Positions 52,582-61,399 of a DNA stretch of 64,000 nucleotides are shown piece after piece (positions within the stretch are counted from its first letter, which is position 1; each line of letters begins with the position of its first letter). This stretch comes from Strigamia acuminata (lineage: Eukaryota > Arthropoda > Chilopoda > Geophilomorpha > Linotaeniidae). The notes under the pieces were generated by a model. That model searched no databases and was not told the origin of the DNA. It saw only the letters and a program-made list of their open reading frames with translations. The translations under genes and the position numbers were made by a program. The DNA lies in NCBI GenBank assembly GCA_949358305.1, contig OX442318.1:10956517-11020516 (forward strand), given 5' to 3'.

Positions 52582-55122
52582 ATGACGAAAAGCGGGAAAA
52601 ATCGAAACCCTTCAACCGCAAGCGCCCGAAGAAAAGCCATGGAATCCGCCAAGGCAAGGGCCGAAGCATTAGCTAGTCCAGCGTTAGAAAAGCAGCCACC
52701 GGAGCCGACGAGGGAAAAGACGACTGGAAAGACACCAGTCAACGAAAACCACGCGGAAAAACCACCCGAGAATGTGCCGACCGGAAAAACGCCGGCTAGT
52801 AAAGTACCCGCTAGCAAAAACCCAACCAATAAAACGCCGATAAATCAGCGAATCGAAGAAGAAGTCGAAGAGGAAGAAGAAGAATCCGAACAAAGTCAGA
52901 ACGGGTATAACCTATTCGACAATCAGGATAATCGCCAGAGTAATCGTGTCACGATCACACACGGTTATAATTCGAAGAAATCCCAGATCGATAGCTGTAA
53001 AGAAGCGTACGAACTCGCTCGACTGGAGGGAATCCCTTACAACGAAGAAGGGGACCCGCTAGCACAGATGAACATGATCATTCGTCTTGCCAAAGAGCGA
53101 GCGGAAAAACGAGCCCTTAGAAGAGGTCGAAAAAACGTAAAACGTCAAAAAACGAATAACCAAACGACGGACTCCTATGATTCCACCCGAACATCCGACG
53201 CCGACGACGAAAGCGAGGCCGATTCCCTCAGCTCGAAAGGAATCAACGTTCAAGGATGGGATAGTATAGTGGACGAGCCAGTCGAAATCCAGAACGAATT
53301 CCTGGAAGCCTTCCAGCAGGACCGTCGAAATAATAAGGATCAACAGTCGTGGGCAATCGCCCAATCCTTTGCTACGAGAGCTGGCCACACCAGTCAAACC
53401 CCAAAGGACCCTAACGCAGAGATGATTAGACTGATAAATCAGCGAAACCACCTCAGAAACCAGCAAGGACGGAACAGGTTGGCAATGCCAAGCCTCGAAG
53501 ATATCCAGACGGTACAAGCCAACGTCGAAGCCGCAAACGAGGCGGAAAGAATTAAAATACAAGCCGCCAACGAAGTCGACCGAGAAGCCGCAAGACTAAA
53601 GACACAACTTTACGGCGGGAGAGGGTCGACCATTTTGATCGGACAGAAGAACGGGGTCCTAAATGGAACAGCCATAAACGGAATTTTCCCCCCCGGAACA
53701 CAACTGACCGAGTCGCAGCCAAACTCGACAACACCGACCTTGACCGACCCGAACTCAACCAACGGTAATTTCCAACGATTTGCGCCCCAAAATGGAGCTA
53801 CGTCCCCGAACTGTGGGAATCAATACCAAGCCGATCCCATAATGGAAGCTAGATTAAGAGCACTCGAGGAACGAGCACGCGCCGACTCCCAGGTCAACCA
53901 AAATCGAAATCTGAGAAATCGCCCAAGACAAAACGAGAGCCTTCTTCGAAAATATTCCGCCGATCAATGGGCTTTAGAACAAAAGGACCGAAACATAAAA
54001 TGGTCACAGTTGCGACTGATGAGATTCGACGGAACCTGGAGGGCCGGCAATAACTTCTTAGACGAAGTGGCACTCACCATTTCACGACTCGGAGCCGAAC
54101 CCGACGAGATGGTAACAAAAGGGCTACCCGAAATGTTAATAGGGGAAGCCAGAGCCTGGTATGTGGAAGCAAAATTAAAAACTTGGGAACAGTTTGTCGT
54201 CGCTTTCAACAGTCAGTACGGCGAGACCCAAAAAGAAATTAGACAGAGAGTCAGTCTCATGCTACAAGCCGCAGGAGAAGAGTTACGAGCCTATTTCCGA
54301 CGAGCGAAAAGTTTGTTCAACGAGTTGGATACGCCACTCGACGAATATGCGCAAAACGTGATTTTCGAAAAGGGGTTAAACGACACCTCAAAGAAAGTAC
54401 TGAGAGATATGAACGCTCCCACAGCAGATAGTTTCGAACAGCTGCTAAAATTTGTAAATGACTATCACGAAGAAGTAGACGATCGTTATACGGAAGCCCT
54501 GACGCCCGAACAGAGGACACAAACGCAACTCCGCATACAGCGTATCCATGCGAAAAATCATGACGCAGGGAGACTGATCCAGTCGCGTAGCTTCCTGAAC
54601 GGGGAAATCGAGGCCGCACCTCCGAAAAAGGCGAACGATAAAGCCACCTCGAACCCGATACCGGCTCCAAAAGCTTACAAAGCCAGTACAAACTCCGACG
54701 CAACTAATCTCGAAGAAGGGAGGGAAAGTGAAGACAATAACTCCGAGCAAAACTCAGGAGGGGATACCAGCGATAGCCAACAAGAAGAAGAGACTCTCCA
54801 CGCTAACATGGGGAAAGAAATCGCCCCAAGCTACCGACCCCGAATGAAGACCGCGAATAAAACGGAGCACCACAATCCAAAAAGCGACAAACCCTACGAG
54901 AAAAAAGAGTTCGTGAGACGACCGTACCCGAAAACAGATAACTCCACCACAAAACCTTGTAATTATTGTAACGAGGTGGGACACTGGAGAAGAGATTGTC
55001 CAAAACGAAAGAAGAGGAAAGAAGAGAAGGAAGCCGCCAAAAACGACGCATTGTTAGAAAAGCTAACAGCCAAATTCGAAGAACTGACAAAAAACTGGTT
55101 AAAGCAGACAGAGAAAAAATAA
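52582..55122 (+). CDS. gag: Gag of Gypsy element 2 (846 aa)
   Basis: The start MTKSGKNRN at 52582 is the first ATG of the frame after the primer site. A Lys/Pro/Thr-rich N-terminus leads to an acidic stretch, then a basic patch (KKRALRRGRKNVKR-like) and an Asn/Gln-rich middle. The gag core follows (RFDGTWRAGNNFLDEV ... ARAWYVEAK ... GEELRAYFRRAKSLF), then a zinc knuckle (CNYCNEVGHWRRDC) near residue 795. It lacks the very long coiled coil of element 1 gag. The frame overlaps pol, which is read by -1 frameshifting at 55089-55095. Confidence 0.92.
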   Translation: MTKSGKNRNPSTASARRKAMESAKARAEALASPALEKQPPEPTREKTTGKTPVNENHAEKPPENVPTGKTPASKVPASKNPTNKTPINQRIEEEVEEEEEESEQSQNGYNLFDNQDNRQSNRVTITHGYNSKKSQIDSCKEAYELARLEGIPYNEEGDPLAQMNMIIRLAKERAEKRALRRGRKNVKRQKTNNQTTDSYDSTRTSDADDESEADSLSSKGINVQGWDSIVDEPVEIQNEFLEAFQQDRRNNKDQQSWAIAQSFATRAGHTSQTPKDPNAEMIRLINQRNHLRNQQGRNRLAMPSLEDIQTVQANVEAANEAERIKIQAANEVDREAARLKTQLYGGRGSTILIGQKNGVLNGTAINGIFPPGTQLTESQPNSTTPTLTDPNSTNGNFQRFAPQNGATSPNCGNQYQADPIMEARLRALEERARADSQVNQNRNLRNRPRQNESLLRKYSADQWALEQKDRNIKWSQLRLMRFDGTWRAGNNFLDEVALTISRLGAEPDEMVTKGLPEMLIGEARAWYVEAKLKTWEQFVVAFNSQYGETQKEIRQRVSLMLQAAGEELRAYFRRAKSLFNELDTPLDEYAQNVIFEKGLNDTSKKVLRDMNAPTADSFEQLLKFVNDYHEEVDDRYTEALTPEQRTQTQLRIQRIHAKNHDAGRLIQSRSFLNGEIEAAPPKKANDKATSNPIPAPKAYKASTNSDATNLEEGRESEDNNSEQNSGGDTSDSQQEEETLHANMGKEIAPSYRPRMKTANKTEHHNPKSDKPYEKKEFVRRPYPKTDNSTTKPCNYCNEVGHWRRDCPKRKKRKEEKEAAKNDALLEKLTAKFEELTKNWLKQTEKK
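55089..55095 (+). other. -1 frameshift slippery site A_AAA_AAC, element 2
   Basis: Gag codons ACA AAA AAC place A_AAA_AAC in register, nine codons before the gag stop. Pol is open in the -1 frame across this point. A downstream stimulatory structure was not verified. Confidence 0.88.
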
Positions 55123-58100
55123 TAAATCTGTCTGCACGCCCGGAAGACCAAACCCCAAAATTTACCACGAATACGACAATTAACCAGGCAATTAACGAAG
55201 TAATTACGGAAGAAGTAGTCAAATTAAAACTCGAATTAAAAGAGAAAAAATCGAAAGAAATTGAAACGAATAATAAAGAAATTAGCGACTCAAGTTCGGA
55301 AGACGAATTAAAAGCCAAATGGATAAACACCAATTGGTTAGAAAAACAAATAAAAGAATTACAGAAAAAGGTCGTTTATTTCACTACGGCTTACTTCACC
55401 ACAGAAAAACGCGAATATAGTGGCCCAACCACTAATACGGCGGACGGCGAAAAAATAGCCGAAACATTCCAAGAATTACCTCACGCCTACGAGGAGGCCC
55501 CACCTCGAAAGAAACGCATTTTACATTGTAATTTGGCTAAAGAGCGGAAGGACTCACTCGCAATGTTAACAATCAAGTTTAACGACAAAAAATTCATCGG
55601 TTTGTTGGATTCGGGAGCCGACCGGTCCTTTATCTCTTCAGATCTATACGAGTCGTTGGACAAAAAACAACGCGACAAACTACGGGGAATAAGCGAAAAT
55701 GTGGCCGTAAAAACCGCTGCTGGAGAAGTGCGTCCAGTAGGAGTACTGACAACAAAAGTCATATGGGAGGGAGGCGTAATAACCCATCCTTTCATCGTTT
55801 TACCAACCTACGACACGGTCCTACTCTTGGGTATGGACATCATGGCCATAATGGAGATCCAGCCCAACCCCATAACGAGGTCCTGGAACTATATCGATAA
55901 ACGCGAGGACCCCCGACTAATGACAGTACCTACCGAACTCCTAGATTCGAACGACGAAGAGGACGAATGGAAAGGCGGAAATTTGAAGCAATTCGTACAA
56001 GATTACGATTTCAAATCTTTTAACGCCCGACTCCAAGAAGGAAATTTGGCTCACAATTTGGCCATGGACGCGAACCTAGGAGAAACCCAGACTAAATTAC
56101 TTGAAGAAATGCTACAAAAACATCGAAAAATCCTGACTAAAGAACCGGGAAAGACAAATTACGTAAAACACGAAATAGAATTAAGTACGGATAAGCCAGT
56201 ACGAGTTCCATTCAAGGGCATGAACCCCCAAAAACGCGAAATCGTCAAGACGATCTGTCAAGACTTACTGGACAAGGGGATAGTGTCCGAGGCATTAGGA
56301 GAATATGCGATGAGAATCGTGCTCGTCATGCGTGCAGGATCGGAACCCAGACTGTGCATCGATTATCGACCTCTAAACGCCATTACCGTTATTGACCCCG
56401 TCCAGATGCCATCAATCGAAGCCATTCTTCGAGAATTAGCCCCATTTAATTGGGTAACAACGATGGATCTGTCGAAAGGATATTGGCAGGTCGAACTCCG
56501 TGCCGAAGACAAAGAAAAAACCGCTTTCTGGTCCCCGATGGGCAGGTTAATGTTTAATGTCATGCCATTTGGCCTAGTAAATGCCCCGGCAACATTTCAA
56601 CGTTTAATCGAAAAAGTTTTGGGCGACGCGCTACATAAATACGCCTGGGCGTATCTGGACGATATTATTATTGTCTCCCAGACTTTTGACGAACACATCA
56701 GACATATCGACGAAGTAATACGTCGTTTAGCAGAAGCCGGACTCCACATACACCCCGGAAAGAGCCAGTTTTGCCGAAAAGAACTTGCGTTTCTTGGATA
56801 CAAAGTTGGAGTCAATGGCTTATCCATAGACCCAAAGAAAGTACGAGCAATCACCAATTTTCCGGCTCCTACGGACGTGAAAGGAGTACAACGTTTTTTA
56901 GGAATGGTAAATTTCTTCGGCCGACTCCTACCACATTTAGCGGAAGTCGCGGCCCCAATCACCGATCTTTTAAAGACTGTCCAGAAAATAAATCCAAAGG
57001 AGGACCCGCCGAAAGACCCCGAAATCAAATTTAACTGGACCAGCCATTGCGAAGCAGCGTTTGACAAAATCAAACAAATGCTAATCGACACCAAAACCAT
57101 CCCTCTCCCCGACTTGAATCGCGAATTTATCTTACATACGGATGCGAGTAAAATCGGATTGGGGGCTGCGTTGATGCAAATGCACGAAATCGACGGCATA
57201 CATCAAGAAGTACCCACGATCTTTATCAGCCGGAAAATTCAAGCCGCCGAGAAAAATTACTCAGCGACAGAGCTCGAATGCTTGGCAATCGTATGGGCAG
57301 TTCGTAAATTCAGGCCTTACCTCGAGTTTACAAAATTTACCGTCCAGACCGACCATCAGGCTTTAAGGTGGTTCATGGGCCTGAAAGAACCTTCGGGCCG
57401 GATGGCTCGATGGCAATTAGAGCTCATGGCTTACGACTTACAAATCGAGTACAAGCCAGGGAAGTATAACACAGTCGCCGACGCGCTCTCTAGAGCTCCC
57501 GCCTCAGAACCCGACGAGCCAGACGACGACGGCGACGACGATTCTCGGATAGCTTACTGTCCCACCCCGATCAGGAAGTGGGAATTCAGAAAACAGAATG
57601 AACTGCCGAAAGAAAAGTTGGAATCTTCCGATGAAAAATACGTCGGATATTGGATGAGGGCATATCAATCGGCAAAAGATGCCAGACCAAATTACGACTT
57701 ATCCATCGAACCCAGAGTCTCGGATAAATTTGTGCGAGCTTTCGTTACACACGTGAGTAAAGGCACGAACTGTGTCCCACCTACTCGCGAGGAACTCGTC
57801 GAAGCTCAGAAGAACGACACCGCCTTCTGTAAAAGGTTCTATGACTACTTGACCAACGAGACTTTCCCTGGCGACGTCTACAGCAGAGAATCCAGAGAAG
57901 AGTTCAAAATTAAGGCTTCCGCTTATCTGATAGACGATGGCCTACTTTTAAAGTACCATCCGAACTTTCGGGACGACTTGACAGAGTCAGGGAGTTCAAT
58001 TAAAGTCGTAATTCCGAGAAAAGTTCGAACACAAATTCTGTGGATGGTACACGGCCACCCTCTAGCCGGACACGCCGGCGTGGCAAGGACTCTCTACCGG

Positions 58101-59423
58101 GCCAGTCAACTGTACTATTGGCCCGAAATGAGGAGGGACATCGTACGATTCATACGACACTGTCCACGATGCCAAGCCTGCAAGCCTCGGAATAAGGCTA
58201 ACTACGAGAATTTATCACTTGGACCGTTCGCCCCTTTTGATTGTTGGAGCGTAGACCTTATGGGTCCTAAGATAACAAGTGCAAATAGCCACAAATACAT
58301 ACTCGTGATCATGGATGTCGCAACAGGATGGCCAGAGTTGTATCCGATGGCCCACCCGACTAAGCAGAAAATAATCCAGTGCCTCTACGAAGTCGCGTTA
58401 CATTTTGGCTTCCCGCGAAAATTAATTTCCGATAATGGCCCACAATTCGCATCAAGGTTATACAAGGATTTCTGCAATCAATTCGACATTCAACCATCAT
58501 TTACTTCAACGTATAACCCACGGGCTAATCCCGTGGAGCGACTCAACCGCGACATAAAATATGCGCTTGCTATTTTCACAGACGTACATTCCAAGTGGGA
58601 CGAGTTCCTTAAAGAAATAGCATTTAGCATCCGAACGACCATTTCGAGAAACCGCGGCTTTTCCCCGGCTTATCTCAACTTCGCTCGAGAGCTACGAGTG
58701 CCCTGGGATCCACGCATCCCAGAAGGAATTCGAAAAGTCGATCCAAAAAATCCTCACATTTACGTACATCAATTAGAACAAGCAATTTCGGCAACCTACC
58801 AACATATGATGTCACATGTGTTTGACATGCGCGAACGAGTGAAAAAGTCTGAAAAGAACACACAATTTTGTAATTTCAAAATCAACGATCTCGTATGGAA
58901 GGACACTCACATTTTATCCAGTGCAGATAAAGGGATTCATGCCGGCTTAGCCGACAAACGAGACGGCCCATACGTAATTACCAAGGCCCACGGCGGGAAC
59001 GCATTTTCTCTGCAACGTTTGGCCGATAATGTAAATTTTCGATCAATCCACGCTCGAGAACTGACGCCTTACTTGCCGGAATTTCCACAAGAAGAATGGG
59101 CCGAGGACCAAACGCAGCCATCTCCATCGCCCACAATACGAGATATGTTCGACGACATCGCCACTGTTTCAGACTTGAACGAAAATACGACTCACGCAAC
59201 TCCAGACAGCGCCGAACTAACTAGCGCCCCAGATGGAAATTTAGGAGGGGAGGAAGCAGCAGTTAACGAAGAAACTCCTAAAACTCCTGAAAAAGAAAAA
59301 GAGATTACTAAAAGATCCACACGATCGAGAAGTAAAATACCGAAACCTATAACACGACAAAGTACAAGAAAAAAGGCACCAAACCCGTTTATAAAGGACG
59401 GTAAAATCACCGGGAGGACATGA
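55095..59423 (+). CDS. pol: Pol polyprotein of Gypsy element 2
   Basis: Open in the -1 frame from the slippery site to 59423, about 1,442 residues. In order: an acidic/basic linker, protease LLDSGADRSF, reverse transcriptase (LCIDYRPLNA, VMPFGLVNAP, YLDDIIIV), RNase H (HTDASKIGLGAALMQ), integrase zinc site (HPLAGHAG ... CPRCQAC), integrase core (DLMGP, SDNGPQF, NPVERLN) and a C-terminal domain ending NPFIKDGKITGRT. The end parallels the NPFIRDGKVVGKN end of element 1 pol. No inactivating change was noticed. The long linker before the protease is about 150 residues, more than in element 1. Confidence 0.94.
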   Translation: MVKADREKIINLSARPEDQTPKFTTNTTINQAINEVITEEVVKLKLELKEKKSKEIETNNKEISDSSSEDELKAKWINTNWLEKQIKELQKKVVYFTTAYFTTEKREYSGPTTNTADGEKIAETFQELPHAYEEAPPRKKRILHCNLAKERKDSLAMLTIKFNDKKFIGLLDSGADRSFISSDLYESLDKKQRDKLRGISENVAVKTAAGEVRPVGVLTTKVIWEGGVITHPFIVLPTYDTVLLLGMDIMAIMEIQPNPITRSWNYIDKREDPRLMTVPTELLDSNDEEDEWKGGNLKQFVQDYDFKSFNARLQEGNLAHNLAMDANLGETQTKLLEEMLQKHRKILTKEPGKTNYVKHEIELSTDKPVRVPFKGMNPQKREIVKTICQDLLDKGIVSEALGEYAMRIVLVMRAGSEPRLCIDYRPLNAITVIDPVQMPSIEAILRELAPFNWVTTMDLSKGYWQVELRAEDKEKTAFWSPMGRLMFNVMPFGLVNAPATFQRLIEKVLGDALHKYAWAYLDDIIIVSQTFDEHIRHIDEVIRRLAEAGLHIHPGKSQFCRKELAFLGYKVGVNGLSIDPKKVRAITNFPAPTDVKGVQRFLGMVNFFGRLLPHLAEVAAPITDLLKTVQKINPKEDPPKDPEIKFNWTSHCEAAFDKIKQMLIDTKTIPLPDLNREFILHTDASKIGLGAALMQMHEIDGIHQEVPTIFISRKIQAAEKNYSATELECLAIVWAVRKFRPYLEFTKFTVQTDHQALRWFMGLKEPSGRMARWQLELMAYDLQIEYKPGKYNTVADALSRAPASEPDEPDDDGDDDSRIAYCPTPIRKWEFRKQNELPKEKLESSDEKYVGYWMRAYQSAKDARPNYDLSIEPRVSDKFVRAFVTHVSKGTNCVPPTREELVEAQKNDTAFCKRFYDYLTNETFPGDVYSRESREEFKIKASAYLIDDGLLLKYHPNFRDDLTESGSSIKVVIPRKVRTQILWMVHGHPLAGHAGVARTLYRASQLYYWPEMRRDIVRFIRHCPRCQACKPRNKANYENLSLGPFAPFDCWSVDLMGPKITSANSHKYILVIMDVATGWPELYPMAHPTKQKIIQCLYEVALHFGFPRKLISDNGPQFASRLYKDFCNQFDIQPSFTSTYNPRANPVERLNRDIKYALAIFTDVHSKWDEFLKEIAFSIRTTISRNRGFSPAYLNFARELRVPWDPRIPEGIRKVDPKNPHIYVHQLEQAISATYQHMMSHVFDMRERVKKSEKNTQFCNFKINDLVWKDTHILSSADKGIHAGLADKRDGPYVITKAHGGNAFSLQRLADNVNFRSIHARELTPYLPEFPQEEWAEDQTQPSPSPTIRDMFDDIATVSDLNENTTHATPDSAELTSAPDGNLGGEEAAVNEETPKTPEKEKEITKRSTRSRSKIPKPITRQSTRKKAPNPFIKDGKITGRT

Positions 59424-59669
59424 TAAAGCAAGAAAAATCCAAAATGGTTGGCATAACCAATCAAAAGCGATAAAACAATATGACGTAATTACCCCGACCT
59501 CCTAGGGACAAAAACAATCACAAGGAGACTCCAACAATCAACTACGTATTACATACGAAAGCCAATCAAGATACTTAACCTCGACTACCCTTTCAACTTT
59601 GCACTCCGCGTTCTGTCACGACGACAACAGGTGCTTGACAAAAATCGCAACCAACAAATCGAATCAAAA
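59424..59669. other. Spacer between pol and ORF3 leader, element 2
   Basis: No gene. It corresponds to 33395-33768 of element 1. Confidence 0.4.
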
Positions 59670-59771
59670 ATGCGAAGAAACTGGAAGCAATCACCCGACA
59701 ACGAAGAGGAAGAAATGGATCGGGACCCAAGCGAAGACGAATGGAACGATCCCGCAAGATGGGACGAGGTT
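59670..59771 (+). pseudogene. ORF3 leader exon of Gypsy element 2, cut by Copia
   Basis: It encodes MRRNWKQSPDNEEEEMDRD and then an acidic WND/WDE stretch, the same style as the element 1 leader (NAEDDENWDEQ). The frame is broken at 59772 where the Copia LTR begins, so the third protein of this element cannot be made from this copy. Confidence 0.6.
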
Positions 59772-60081
59772 TGTTGGGCTTTTTATTCCCCGAGATTGAT
59801 TGTTTACTGTTTATTCTCAATGTTCATTTTGCTGTTTTGATATTTATCAGTTTGTAAATTAGTGAACATTGATTTCTGTATGGATCAAATGAGATCCCGT
59901 ATTTGACATTGTTTTGTTTGTTAGATTTCGTTTATCGGGTTTTGTTTAACCCAAGTTTATGTATCGCCTTTTAAGTTTTTTTTTATCACTTGTAAATTTT
60001 TCCTTTACGTGTGCAAAGCTGCACTTGCAAATAAACGATGTTTATTTTGTTTTTCCCGCCTCATCTCTTCTAAAAACAACA
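59772..60081 (+). repeat. 5' LTR of Copia element
   Basis: It starts TGTTGGGC and ends ACAACA, with the 5-base inverted termini TGTTG/CAACA, directly followed by the primer site. AATAAA occurs at 60031-60036. Confidence 0.82.
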
Positions 60082-60095
60082 TGGTAGCAGAGGAT
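60082..60095 (+). other. Initiator tRNA-Met primer binding site
   Basis: TGGTAGCAGAGGAT is complementary to the 3' end of animal initiator tRNA-Met (ATCCTCTGCTACCA) over 14 bases and abuts the LTR. Confidence 0.88.
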
Positions 60096-61399
60096 ATGGA
60101 CTAAACATCATCTGTGAGTGCTTTTTGAGTCGAATTACTCCATTTTTTCGAGTTGTTACAGTGATTTTCGGCCACCTCATTCGCGCTCATCGATTGCTCA
60201 TTCCTGGAACAATGGCCGACCTCGTTTCTTCACGCCCGCTCACCCGACGAATTTGATGCTTTTTCCGCAATTTCCAACGGATTTTAATGCAGAAAATTTT
60301 CGTGGGTGCTGTCCTAACCTTGTTGAAGAATCGTGGGTACTTTTTCCGATGAATTTCCGTGGATTTTCGCCGATGATCACCGCAGACGCGCCCGATCGAG
60401 ATGAACCGAGTTCGCGATGATTTTCGCCGCCCGATTCGACGTTTCTCACCGTGTTTTCGTCCGAGTGCGACGGAGTTCTGCTTGTATTTAGCAGTATACG
60501 TGTTGTGCACACAATTGTGAGTACTTTTCGTGGTAATTTCTGATTTTTTCGAGCCGATTTTCATCGTTTTTGCGCCGTAAGCCCGTGCGCATTGCGAGGA
60601 TTTCCGAGTCGACATTCATCGAGATCTTCACTGTGTTTAGTGCTTTTGTGTTGTGCCAGGGATTGTTGGATTGTATGCTTGTTTTCACAAGCATTTGTGA
60701 GTACTGTCGAATTTATTTTGTGCATTTATCGTCGATTTTTCGTCGTTTTTCCGTGTTCGCCCCGGTTACGAACACGAGGCGGCCGTGTACGACGATTTTT
60801 TGAACTTTTCGACAATTTCCCAGCACATGAACTTTTGTGAACTTATTTCTAATGTTTTCATATGTTTTTCTAGCTGTTTTCGGTTGGATTATTCCCGCAC
60901 GACGTGTGCGAAGCGGCTGACGATTGCCGAGGATTTTCAACGATTTCGAAGGATTTTCGCACCCCGGTGTGCGCAACAGAGAATCTCCTGCGAATTTTGT
61001 TTAATTCGCCTCTTTTGTTTTCTTATTTTCATATTTTTCGCCTTCCCAGTCGTGAAACTTTGTGAAACTTTTGGGGGACCCTGTGTAGGATCCTGGGATT
61101 AATTCTGCAAAAGTTTAATTATTTTTGCAGATTTGATTCCTTGCCTTGGTCATTGCACTTTGACCATTGTATTTATTTTGCCGTGCCCGACAGTGGGGTA
61201 TCCGGGGGCCACAGGGCCGTTAATTCCCGACAACTCCTAAACGGCCATTGTTTAGACGGGTTAACTAGTAACCTGTATAGCCCATTCGTTGGATATCCGC
61301 CTCGAACATCGTCATCGGTTCCCAGCGCGTAATTGCATTTTTCTTTGCCACGGTTGACATTTCTCAAAGTGACACCGCTCTTCATTACCGCTCTTCGAG
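60096..61399 (+). other. Long Copia leader with repeated donor-like motifs
   Basis: 1.3 kb without a convincing ORF. TGTGAGTAC/G recurs three times (about 60113, 60514 and 60697), each followed by related TTTTCG/CGATTTTC-rich sequence, as if the leader grew by internal duplication. A strong acceptor-like TATTTTTGCAG ends at 61130, so the leader may be spliced. Such a leader is much longer than in Drosophila copia. Confidence 0.5.

Larger units (their letters stand above)
51886..59771 (+). mobile_element. Ty3/Gypsy LTR retrotransposon (element 2), 3' part interrupted
   Basis: 5' LTR, primer site, gag, pol and the start of ORF3 are present in order. It is related to element 1: the LTR begins TGTGGTGACC and ends CGACA in both, the primer site and frameshift site match, and pol is similar. 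The 3' part is not in the window because a Copia element is inserted at 59772. Its insertion point is just after NLR copy 3. Confidence 0.93.
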
